Assembly: GCA_964410485.1 (NCBI GenBank)
Contig: CAYPHJ010000165.1
Coordinates: 1-7,025, forward strand
Source of the DNA: CAYPHJ01 sp964410485
GTDB taxonomy: Bacteria > Desulfobacterota > Binatia > UBA9968
Reading direction: 5' to 3'
DNA length: 7,025 nt
Shown here: piece after piece, positions 1 to 5,656 of the stretch
How the letters are laid out: each line of letters opens with the position of its first letter
Position numbering within the stretch: position 1 is the first letter of the stretch
Translations under genes and position numbers: made by a program
The notes under the pieces: model-generated
What the model was told of the DNA's origin: nothing
The model's database searches: none
What the model saw: the letters and a program-made list of their open reading frames with translations, nothing else

Positions 1-54
1 ATCTTCGGCAATATAGCGATTCGTAGCGACCACCGCCGCCACAGGCTCACCGAC
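1..54 (-). pseudogene. Molybdopterin-binding large subunit of xanthine/CO dehydrogenase family, fragment without its N-terminus (runs off left edge)
   Basis: Read on the minus strand, bases 54 to 1 encode VGEPVAAVVATNRYIAED in an unbroken frame. This is the signature at the end of the N-terminal a/b hammerhead domain of the molybdopterin-binding subunit (CoxL/XdhA type), normally about residue 90-110. The frame is one base off from the medium-subunit gene and overlaps its stop. Upstream the frame is closed by a TGA at 91-93, and between that stop and the motif there is no ATG or GTG. About 100 N-terminal residues are therefore missing. A deletion in the genome, a programmed or accidental frame change, or a chimeric assembly would each explain it. 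The identity of the motif is very secure; whether the gene is functional cannot be judged because only 18 codons are visible. Confidence 0.7.
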
Positions 55-931
55 GCAGCACGGCGGCAATGGCTTGCTTAAATAGGGACTTCAGCGCCGC
101 GCGTTTGTATTCCTCTGAGCCGCGGATATCCTCGATGGGCTCGGCTGCTGCGGCCAATCTTTGCGCTGCTTCTTGAACACTCTTCGGGCCGATCTCTTTT
201 CCAGTCAAAAACGATGCTGCATCCATTGCCCGAATTGGTGTGAATCCTGCGGCTCCCAGCGCGATGCTTGCATCGCGACAGACTTTCTTTTCATCCAGGG
301 CGAGTTGCACGGCAACACTCGCCACCGCAAAATCACCGGCACGCCGTTCGAGCTTGACATAGGCGCCACATTGATCCGGCCCAGGAGTTGGAAAAATCAC
401 CTCGGTAATGAGCTCATCATGATCCAATCGGGTCGTGTAGGCGTCGATGAAAAAGGACTCGGCGTCAAGGACTCGCTTGCCGCGCGGGCTGGCACAACGA
501 ATGCGCGCTCGTAGCGCCACGGCGACCGGCCCCCAATCCCCGGCCGGGTCCGCTTCCGCCAGAGCCCCACCTATTGTGCCCCAGTTCCTTACCTGGCTGT
601 CACCAATCAGTCCAACGGCGTCATTCATAAGAGGAAATCTTTGGTGGATCAGCGAAGATTCCAGGACACTCGCGTGGGAGGTAAGGGCGCCGATCCGTAT
701 ATTCGTTCCTTCGTCGCGCACATATGCGAGGCCCTCCAGCCGGCCGATGTCTACCACCCATCTAGGGCTCGCAAGGCGAAGCTTCATCAGGGGAATCAGG
801 CTCTGACCACCCGCCAATAGCTTCGCCTCCTCACCAAAAGATGCGAGTATTCCTACTGCTTCTTCTATGGAATGAGGAACGAAATATTCAAAAGCTCGTG
901 GATACATTGTTGAGATATCGGTCCAACACAT
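47..931 (-). CDS. FAD-binding medium subunit of a CO dehydrogenase/xanthine dehydrogenase-type molybdoenzyme
   Basis: This is the FAD subunit (CoxM/CutM type). In the cytoplasmic L-M-S complex it passes electrons from the molybdenum and 2Fe-2S centres to an acceptor. Both FAD-binding signatures are present: AGGQSL at residues 40-45 and TIGG at 119-122, the latter followed by ADPAGDW. KLERRAGDFA (193-202) is the usual C-terminal landmark, and the protein ends in the normal RGSEEY...helix, so its 294 residues are full length. The first ATG (929-931) has GAGAG about 9 bases upstream. A second ATG at 905-907 gives MYPRAFEYF, which looks like the usual family N-terminus and may be the true start. 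The gene was probably followed by the large subunit, but that partner is abnormal here. The small 2Fe-2S subunit is not in the window. The substrate is not predictable; many relatives labelled CO dehydrogenase oxidise aldehydes or N-heterocycles instead. Confidence 0.93.
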   Translation of the reverse strand: MCWTDISTMYPRAFEYFVPHSIEEAVGILASFGEEAKLLAGGQSLIPLMKLRLASPRWVVDIGRLEGLAYVRDEGTNIRIGALTSHASVLESSLIHQRFPLMNDAVGLIGDSQVRNWGTIGGALAEADPAGDWGPVAVALRARIRCASPRGKRVLDAESFFIDAYTTRLDHDELITEVIFPTPGPDQCGAYVKLERRAGDFAVASVAVQLALDEKKVCRDASIALGAAGFTPIRAMDAASFLTGKEIGPKSVQEAAQRLAAAAEPIEDIRGSEEYKRAALKSLFKQAIAAVLRR

Positions 932-1189
932 ACTCCACTGCTCTCGTTCGAGTCAATCACCTTGTTCTACGTTAGCACGTCCTCTCCCGTCTTTCTCATT
1001 GTCATCCTGAACCGAAGGTGAAGGATCGGCTTTTTCCCTCGGTGACACAGGCTCAAAAGCAGATCCTTCGTCACGTGTTCCTCAGGATGACAAAACGACG
1101 GCTGACCGACGACCGCAGACCGCGGAGAAACAAAGTGCTTGATCTTGTCTGTCGATGCCGAGCGACGTAATAATGAGACGGGGTATGCG
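932..1189. other. Divergent intergenic region
   Basis: These 258 bases separate the molybdoenzyme operon (leftward) from the LLM oxidoreductase (rightward), so promoters for both should lie here. The middle is taken up by the inverted repeat at 1001-1091, which leaves about 70 bases of unique leader before the minus-strand gene and about 100 before the plus-strand gene. I see no convincing -35/-10 pair on either strand. An open frame across the repeat on the minus strand (967-1203) translates repeat sequence and is not regarded as a gene. Confidence 0.6.
1001..1091. repeat. Dispersed intergenic inverted repeat, copy 1
   Basis: The outer arms GTCATCCTGA (1001-1010) and TCAGGATGAC (1082-1091) are a perfect 10-bp inverted pair. 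The inner arms GAAGGATC (1020-1027) and GATCCTTC (1062-1069) also pair perfectly, giving a long stem broken by an asymmetric internal loop and a terminal loop of about 34 bases. The same words (GTCATCCTGAA and GTGAAGGATC in the same order) recur at 6930-6978. The window therefore holds two copies of one family, both in intergenic DNA. Elements of this look are scattered in many environmental bacterial genomes. It carries no coding sign and its role (mobile miniature element, transcription stop, RNA structure) is unknown. Confidence 0.85.
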
Positions 1190-2227
1190 ATGAAAATCGA
1201 CACGAGCCTTCTAGTCCATGACCTTACTCAGATGCCAGCTCTGGCGCGATCCGCCGACGAAATGAGTTTCGACGGGCTCTGGACTTTCGAAACAGCGCAC
1301 GAACCTTTTTTGCCTCTCGTGCTCGCCGCCGAACACAGCCGGCGCTTAACGCTTGGCACCAGTATCGCTGTGGCTTTTGTGCGCAGCCCGGCGGTTCTCG
1401 CCCACATCGGTTGGGATTTGGCGCGTTTCTCCAGAGGCCGGTTTATTATGGGGCTCGGCACTCAAGTCAGGGGACACAACGAGCGGCGGTTTGGTGTGAA
1501 ATGGGAGAAGCCTGTCGAAAAAATGCGCGAGGTCATCCTCGCGATCCGCGCCGTTTGGGACTGCTGGCAAAATCAGACCCGGCTCAATTTCCACGGCGAA
1601 TTTTTCACCCTCACTCTGATGACGCCTTTCTTCAATCCCGGCCCAATCGACCATCCGCGTATTCCGATTTATATCGCCGGCGTTAATAGGAGGATGTGCC
1701 GGCTCGCCGGAGAGCTGTGCGAAGGGTTCCATGTGCATCCGCTTCATACGCGGCGCTATCTTCAAGAGGTCATTTGCCCCAACATCGAGCTTGGTCTAAC
1801 CATGAGCGGCCGGCTGCGCCAGGCAATGGAGCTGTGCGCGAGTATTTTCGCCATCCCTACCAACGACCCTGAACAGGCGGCTATTCACGAATCCGAGGTT
1901 CGCCAACAAATTGCCTTTTACGCCAGCACCCCACCCTACAGGCCGGTCTTCGAGATGCACGGATGGGGCGCAGTGGCGGACAACCTCCGCGCGCTGGCAG
2001 CCAAAGGTAAGTGGAATGAGATGCGCCATTTGATCACCGACGACATGGTTGATACGTTTGCCCTTCGCGGCAGTTGGGAAGAGCTGCCGCGACAAGTGCT
2101 GGGAAAGTATTCCGGGTTGTTGGACCGCGTGAGCTACTATTTTCCTTTCGTACCGGGTCAAAGCGATGATGGTTGGCGCGCCACAATCAGTGGTTTTCGC
2201 CGGCTACATTCAGCCGAGAACCACTAG
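1190..2227 (+). CDS. LLM-class (luciferase-like) flavin/F420-dependent oxidoreductase
   Basis: This is a cytoplasmic bacterial-luciferase-fold (TIM-barrel) oxidoreductase, most like the F420-dependent TIGR03617 (MSMEG_2256) group. The 345-residue protein, in order, shows the first barrel strands with GLWTFETAHEPFLPL (29-43), LTLGTSIAVAFVRSP (53-67), the ARFSRGRFIMGLGTQ segment (78-92) that contributes to the cofactor pocket, and VRGHNERRFGVKW (93-105). It ends with IPIYIAGVN (158-166), a late-barrel strand typical of the family. The ATG at 1190 is chosen because MKIDTSLLVHDL is the expected first strand and GGGG lies 6 bases upstream; the frame extends back to a TTG at 1139 without family-like residues. 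It stands alone on its strand and is followed by a palindrome. Relatives act as monooxygenases or hydride-transfer enzymes on diverse organic substrates; the substrate and the choice between FMN and F420 are not determined here. Confidence 0.92.
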   Translation: MKIDTSLLVHDLTQMPALARSADEMSFDGLWTFETAHEPFLPLVLAAEHSRRLTLGTSIAVAFVRSPAVLAHIGWDLARFSRGRFIMGLGTQVRGHNERRFGVKWEKPVEKMREVILAIRAVWDCWQNQTRLNFHGEFFTLTLMTPFFNPGPIDHPRIPIYIAGVNRRMCRLAGELCEGFHVHPLHTRRYLQEVICPNIELGLTMSGRLRQAMELCASIFAIPTNDPEQAAIHESEVRQQIAFYASTPPYRPVFEMHGWGAVADNLRALAAKGKWNEMRHLITDDMVDTFALRGSWEELPRQVLGKYSGLLDRVSYYFPFVPGQSDDGWRATISGFRRLHSAENH

Positions 2228-2229
2228 CT

Positions 2230-2250
2230 GGGCGGGCGTAAGATCATGAA
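2230..2250 (+). promoter_or_regulatory. Conserved leader sequence, copy A (possible shared regulatory element)
   Basis: The core GCGTAAGATCATGAA (2236-2250) is identical to minus-strand sequence at 6881-6867. Extending six bases 5' gives 19 of 21 matches. This copy lies about 170 bases upstream of the first cyclodeaminase-like gene and points toward it. It starts 3 bases after the LLM oxidoreductase stop and is in that gene's frame, so a coding remnant is an alternative. The function is inferred from position only. Confidence 0.35.
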
Positions 2251-2280
2251 CCGTGATTCCTATGAAACTGTGACTACACA

Positions 2281-2348
2281 CAAATCCCCCGGTCCTGCGG
2301 CCGGCCCCCTTTGCTAAAGTTTAACAAAGGGGGCTAATGGGGGATTTA
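2281..2348. repeat. Nested palindromic repeat, possible terminator of the LLM oxidoreductase gene
   Basis: The outer arms AAATCCCCC (2282-2290) and GGGGGATTT (2339-2347) are perfect complements. Inside them GCCCCCTTTG (2304-2313) and CAAAGGGGGC (2325-2334) form a perfect 10-bp stem with an 11-base loop. The two stems share the C-run/G-run theme, so alternative pairings are possible. An RNA copy would fold stably on either strand. There is no U-run after the inner stem, so it is not a textbook intrinsic terminator. The CCCCC-rich nested design matches a type of dispersed intergenic repeat seen in many environmental bacteria. Confidence 0.75.
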
Positions 2349-2349
2349 T

Positions 2350-2370
2350 AGGTGTTGATACGAAACACTT
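2350..2370. promoter_or_regulatory. Operator-like imperfect palindrome upstream of the tandem cyclodeaminase genes
   Basis: AGGTGTT (2350-2356) and AACACTT (2364-2370) are inverted arms with one G-T mismatch, separated by 7 bases. This size and symmetry would fit a dimeric repressor or LysR-type site. It lies about 50 bases upstream of the ATG at 2420, just after the nested palindrome. GAAACACTT (2362-2370) also occurs in the Rieske operon leader (minus strand, 6870-6862). No regulator gene is present in the window, so this remains a weak call. Confidence 0.25.
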
Positions 2371-2419
2371 AACATACGTGATCCCATTTCTTGTTTTGAG
2401 AATTTATTGAGGAGGAACA

Positions 2420-3511
2420 ATGCCGTTGTTTTTGAACAACGAAGAAATCGACCAGTTACTGACGATGAAAGACACGATGGAAGCTCTGGAGATTCTTTAC
2501 CGTGAAGTCGGTGAAGGAGCGGCGGTGACAGCGCCGCGATCGGACGTGCATAGCCCGACCGCGGCAGTGCAGAGCTCCGAGGGTCCTATGGCGCACTATT
2601 TAAAAAGCATGAGCGGCGCCAGCCCGCACTTCGGCACCGCTGCTTTACGTTTTTCGTCGGATATCGTCACGTGGCGTGATAGCGGCGGCGGCATGCGACG
2701 TGAAAAGCTGCCGATGTTGCCCGGGCAACGCTGGATGGGTATCGTGTTGCTCTTCAGCACGGCCAATGGCGAGCTGCTCGCGATCATGAACGATGGCGTT
2801 TTGCAGCGCCTTCGTGTCGGCGGCGCCAATGGCGTATCGACCAAGTACATGGCCCGCCACGACGCCGAAATCGTTGGCCTGATTGGTTCCGGCTGGCAGG
2901 CGGGCACCCAGGTGATGGCAGTTTGCGAAGCGCGCAAAATTAAGAAGATAAAGGTGTTTAGCCCGACGAAGGCGAATCGCGAGAAGTTTGCCCAGGAGAC
3001 CAGCGCTAAAGTAGGCGTGGAAATCGTTCCGGTGGATTCCTATGAATCGGCCGTCAACAACGTCGATATTCTTATTACTTCGACGAACTCCCGAAAACCT
3101 TTTCTCGGCAAGTGGGCGCTCAACCAAGGGCTCCATATCAGTGCAATGCAGCGGGATGAATTTGACGATGAAGCGCTGATGAGCTGCAGCCCGCTTGTTT
3201 TGCATACACATGCCACGGAAAACAACGCGACATCGTCTGCGCTGGCGCATTTCGAACGCGATGATTTTAAGCTGCGCGATCACCCGACCGTTCGTGGCAT
3301 CGAATGGAAGTCGCTGCCCACGCTGCCCGACTTGCTTTGTGGCCGAATCAAGGGGCGCGAGAACGACAAGCAAATCACGGGTTTTGTTAATAATATCGGC
3401 ATGGGCGCGCAGTTTGCTGCGGTGGGCAAGAGAGTGTATGACGCGGCAAAAGCAAGAGGTTTCGGACGCGAAGTTCCGCTGGACTGGTTCACCCAGGATG
3501 TTCATCCGTGA
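2420..3511 (+). CDS. Ornithine cyclodeaminase/mu-crystallin family protein, first of a tandem pair
   Basis: This is an NAD(P)-binding protein of the OCD/mu-crystallin family, whose members act as ornithine cyclodeaminases, imino-acid (ketimine) reductases or amino-acid dehydrogenases. The Rossmann loop is GLIGSGWQA (153-161). QRLRVGG (129-135) sits where the family has its RTAA substrate-carboxylate arginine, so R132 is the likely equivalent. D246 in SAMQRDEFDDE aligns with the catalytic aspartate (D228 of Pseudomonas putida OCD, from memory). The lysine that binds substrate in OCD appears as R77 (LRFSSD), so true ornithine cyclodeaminase activity is doubtful. At 363 residues it is slightly longer than usual, with extra residues near 84-106 (WRDSGGGMRREKLP). 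The start is firm: ATG follows GAGGAGG closely. The second homologue follows after 109 bases, probably in one transcript. Confidence 0.92.
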   Translation: MPLFLNNEEIDQLLTMKDTMEALEILYREVGEGAAVTAPRSDVHSPTAAVQSSEGPMAHYLKSMSGASPHFGTAALRFSSDIVTWRDSGGGMRREKLPMLPGQRWMGIVLLFSTANGELLAIMNDGVLQRLRVGGANGVSTKYMARHDAEIVGLIGSGWQAGTQVMAVCEARKIKKIKVFSPTKANREKFAQETSAKVGVEIVPVDSYESAVNNVDILITSTNSRKPFLGKWALNQGLHISAMQRDEFDDEALMSCSPLVLHTHATENNATSSALAHFERDDFKLRDHPTVRGIEWKSLPTLPDLLCGRIKGRENDKQITGFVNNIGMGAQFAAVGKRVYDAAKARGFGREVPLDWFTQDVHP

Positions 3512-3620
3512 GCGGTATAACCAGCGCCCATTTCAGGCTAGAGTCTAGCGTCGGTTCCCGCGCGGACCAATAGTTATCATAGGGAGTGATAAGGACGCCG
3601 GCAGAGAGAGGCCCATCGTT
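3512..3620. other. Spacer between the tandem cyclodeaminase-like genes
   Basis: These 109 bases hold two small symmetrical sequences: CTAGA-G-TCTAG (3538-3548, perfect 5-bp arms) and TTATCA...TGATAA (3574-3579 and 3587-3592, 7-base spacer). Either could bind a dimeric regulator, but neither is long enough to act as a terminator. AGAGAGG (3605-3611) is the ribosome-binding site for the next gene, 9 bases before its ATG. Confidence 0.4.
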
Positions 3621-4646
3621 ATGGCGCTGCTCATCTCAGACCAGATTGTGAATCAGGTCCTCACGATGCGAGAAGCGATTGATGTCTGTGAGGCTGCGGT
3701 CGGCGAGCTTCACGAGCGTAAAGCTGAAAACCGGCCGCGCAATCATTTTTATGTGGCCAGTAAAAACGCCACCTTCATGATGCGTCAATTTCAAGGAGCG
3801 CTGCCTAGCCTCGGAGTTTTCGGGCTTCGAGTTACGACGGATGCGATTGGCGCTGTTCCTCATACGCCGCAAGTGCGGCCGTTCGGGATGTTTTTTCTCT
3901 TCGATCTGCAAACTGCGGCGCTCTTGGCCGTCATCCATGACCACGAGCTACAGAGAATAAGGGTCGGGGCGGAAACCGGTGTGGCGGCGCGCTACCTGGC
4001 GCGCACGGGCGCGGATACGGTTGGCGTTCTAGGATCAGGGTTTCAGGCAGAAATGCAACTGGCTGCCGTCTGCCAAGTGCGCCCTATCCGCCGAGCGGAA
4101 GTGTACAGTCCGAATCCGGAGCATCGAGTGCGTTTCGCCGAAGAGATGAAAAAGAGACTGGGTGTCGACGTCGTGCCGGTAGACTCGGCAAGGCAGGCCG
4201 TTGAAGAAAAGGCCGTCATTTTAGCCTCTACCAATTCGTCAAAGCCGGTTCTGAATGGCGCATGGATATCCCCAGGCGCTCATGTGACATCCATCGTCAA
4301 CAGCGATCGACGGTATCCTCGCCGCGAACTCGACAACGAGACCTTCGCCCGCGCCCAAATCGTCGTGTTGGGCTCCGCGGAGCAAAGCCAGCAGGATCAC
4401 GCAGCGGACATCTTTGAAGCGATCGATGCCGGCGCGCTGACTTGGGAAAAATTATGTGAATTGGCAGATGTCGTCGCTGGGGAAAAGGGAAGGCGCGGCG
4501 AAAGACAGATCACTATATTCAAAAACAACGCATTGGCGGTAGAGTTCACGGCTCTAGCCTGGAAAGTCTTTCAGAACTCGCAGCAGGCGGAGTTGGGTGA
4601 AGAGATTCCCGCCCGTTATTTTCCTGCGCTCGAACGCCACAGATAA
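3621..4646 (+). CDS. Ornithine cyclodeaminase/mu-crystallin family protein, second of a tandem pair
   Basis: This 341-residue protein is a diverged paralogue of the preceding gene, of normal family length. It shows the dinucleotide-binding loop GVLGSGFQAE (135-144), the substrate-arginine region LQRIRVGAETG (110-120; R114 equivalent to the RTAA arginine) and the presumed catalytic aspartate D229 in VNSDRRYPRREL (226-237). That last motif is closer to the canonical GxDxPGKxEL pattern than in the first copy. As in the first copy, the OCD active-site lysine is replaced by arginine (R70, GLRVTTD), so both copies share a non-ornithine-type pocket. Likely roles are imine reduction or amino-acid dehydrogenation; the substrate is unknown. 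It is probably cotranscribed with its neighbour, and the two might form a heteromeric enzyme. Its stop lies 9 bases from the stop of the converging MBL gene, leaving no room for a separate terminator. Confidence 0.92.
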   Translation: MALLISDQIVNQVLTMREAIDVCEAAVGELHERKAENRPRNHFYVASKNATFMMRQFQGALPSLGVFGLRVTTDAIGAVPHTPQVRPFGMFFLFDLQTAALLAVIHDHELQRIRVGAETGVAARYLARTGADTVGVLGSGFQAEMQLAAVCQVRPIRRAEVYSPNPEHRVRFAEEMKKRLGVDVVPVDSARQAVEEKAVILASTNSSKPVLNGAWISPGAHVTSIVNSDRRYPRRELDNETFARAQIVVLGSAEQSQQDHAADIFEAIDAGALTWEKLCELADVVAGEKGRRGERQITIFKNNALAVEFTALAWKVFQNSQQAELGEEIPARYFPALERHR

Positions 4647-4655
4647 GAGCCGGTC

Positions 4656-5603
4656 CTACAGCACCAAACGAGTCCCCACACTGTTGGCAATAAACGCTTC
4701 GGGGAATTCCCTGGCGATCTCATGGATGGCCCGCCAGCCGGTGCAATGCTGTGGAACAATGATCTTGGGTCCGATCTCTTTGAGAGCCTGGATGGTTGGA
4801 GGAATCAAGGGCTCGAAGACGCTCCCAGTCAAGTGGAATCCTCCGATCACCGCATAAATGTCCTTCATGCCCGTCATGTGTCTTGCGTGCAACAGTGTAT
4901 TGATGACACCCGCATGGCCGCATCCTGTCAATACTACTAAGCCTTTCTCCCTGACATGAATCACTATCGCTTGATCGTCGTGGATCCATGGATCGGGCTG
5001 CCACTTCCCGTCGATCAGCGCAACCTGATTGGGGCTGCCTTTCTCGTACGGTGTCGTGCGCGGAATTTGACCTGTCACAAGAGCGCGGTTACCGATCAGC
5101 ATCGTTGGCCCGCGTTCCTCGATAATTTGCACGTCTTCGGCTTCCAAGTCTTTTCTGCTCGGCGGGAAATGCTCCGACTCATGTCCATCGGGCTGAACGT
5201 TCTTGCGCTTGAGATAAGCGTCGGGGTGCAACACGATTGGGACTCTGGACCGCCCACAGCGCTTGATAAATCCAAGCAGGCCGCGGGTGTGGTCCGTGTG
5301 GCCATGACTCAAGACGACTGCATGCAACTCGTTGCCTTTGATTTCCAGGATATCCATGTTGTGCAGCACGCCGTCGACGGTCACCCCGGTGTCGAACAGG
5401 AAAGAGTCTCTGTTGCCGCTCTCGGAGGTTGTCACAAGCATCGAGACGCCATGCTCTGCCCGCAACTGTGGCCGCGAAAGCGCATCTCTGCTGCGTTTTA
5501 GCCGTTTGGCAATCGGGGTACTGGTCATAAGAACGTCGATCGAATTATCCATGACGCTCAAAACCTCGACGCTGTCAACGGCGCGTAGCGTTACACCGGC
5601 CAT
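4656..5603 (-). CDS. MBL-fold metallo-hydrolase, COG1237 (dihydropterin-aminobenzene-phosphate synthase-like) type
   Basis: This is a cytoplasmic zinc-dependent metallo-beta-lactamase-fold enzyme of 315 residues. The metal-binding signature SHGHTDH is at 99-105 (H100, H102, D104, H105), preceded by LFDTG (69-73). TGCGHAG (226-232) supplies H230, GGFHL (254-258) supplies H257, and PQHCTG (284-289) supplies H286. The combination of DTG, TGCGHAGVINT, AVIGGFHL and HCTG marks the COG1237 group. Its studied archaeal member works in methanopterin synthesis, but bacterial members are mostly uncharacterised hydrolases. The ATG at 5601-5603 follows GGGGAG at 4 bases, a strong site. It lies 53 bases downstream of the Rieske oxygenase gene on the same strand, so an operon is likely. 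From that context it may hydrolyse a lactone, ester or ring-cleavage product; this is inference. It is not a beta-lactamase in any demonstrable sense. Confidence 0.9.
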   Translation of the reverse strand: MAGVTLRAVDSVEVLSVMDNSIDVLMTSTPIAKRLKRSRDALSRPQLRAEHGVSMLVTTSESGNRDSFLFDTGVTVDGVLHNMDILEIKGNELHAVVLSHGHTDHTRGLLGFIKRCGRSRVPIVLHPDAYLKRKNVQPDGHESEHFPPSRKDLEAEDVQIIEERGPTMLIGNRALVTGQIPRTTPYEKGSPNQVALIDGKWQPDPWIHDDQAIVIHVREKGLVVLTGCGHAGVINTLLHARHMTGMKDIYAVIGGFHLTGSVFEPLIPPTIQALKEIGPKIIVPQHCTGWRAIHEIAREFPEAFIANSVGTRLVL

Positions 5604-5656
5604 AACTCTCCCCTTTGCCCTGCCGCTTCGACTTTCCTAATCTCACGACCTGCCGC

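Larger units (their letters stand above)
2228..2419. other. Intergenic region between LLM oxidoreductase and tandem cyclodeaminase genes
   Basis: These 192 bases contain, from left to right, a 21-base sequence shared with the Rieske operon leader (2230-2250), a nested palindrome (2281-2348), a 21-base imperfect operator-like palindrome (2350-2370), and an AT-rich leader ending in a strong GGAGG ribosome-binding site (2411-2415). TTGATA at 2355-2360 resembles a -35 box, but no good -10 box follows at 16-18 bases, so I do not call a promoter. The region probably both ends the upstream transcript and starts the downstream one. Confidence 0.6.

Noticed and set aside
48..60. GTG overlapping the medium-subunit TGA (GTGA) as a normal coupled start for the large subunit
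   Set aside because: That frame reads VSLWRRWSLRI and resembles nothing; the convincing large-subunit motif is in a different frame.
1134..1185. A third, looser copy of the shared leader sequence upstream of the LLM gene (GAGCGACGTAATAATGAGAC)
   Set aside because: It needs gaps to align and has too many mismatches to separate from chance.
1139..1189. TTG at 1139 as start of the LLM oxidoreductase
   Set aside because: The extra 17 residues do not fit the family, while the ATG at 1190 begins the expected first strand and has a G-rich site upstream.
967..1203. 78-codon open frame on the minus strand in the divergent intergenic region
   Set aside because: It is mostly the inverted repeat translated and overlaps the start of the LLM gene; no family resemblance.
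2246..2316. 23-codon reading frame starting in the shared leader sequence
   Set aside because: It runs into the nested palindrome, has no good ribosome-binding site and no recognisable sequence.
2645..3505. Long 286-codon frame antisense to the first cyclodeaminase-like gene
   Set aside because: The sense strand encodes a clear family protein; the antisense product has no motif and is a codon-bias shadow.
4647..4655. Terminator between the converging OCD and MBL genes
   Set aside because: Only 9 bases separate the stops and no hairpin with U-run is visible around them.
4956..5501. 181-codon plus-strand frame opposite the MBL hydrolase
   Set aside because: Antisense shadow of a gene with intact metal-binding motifs.
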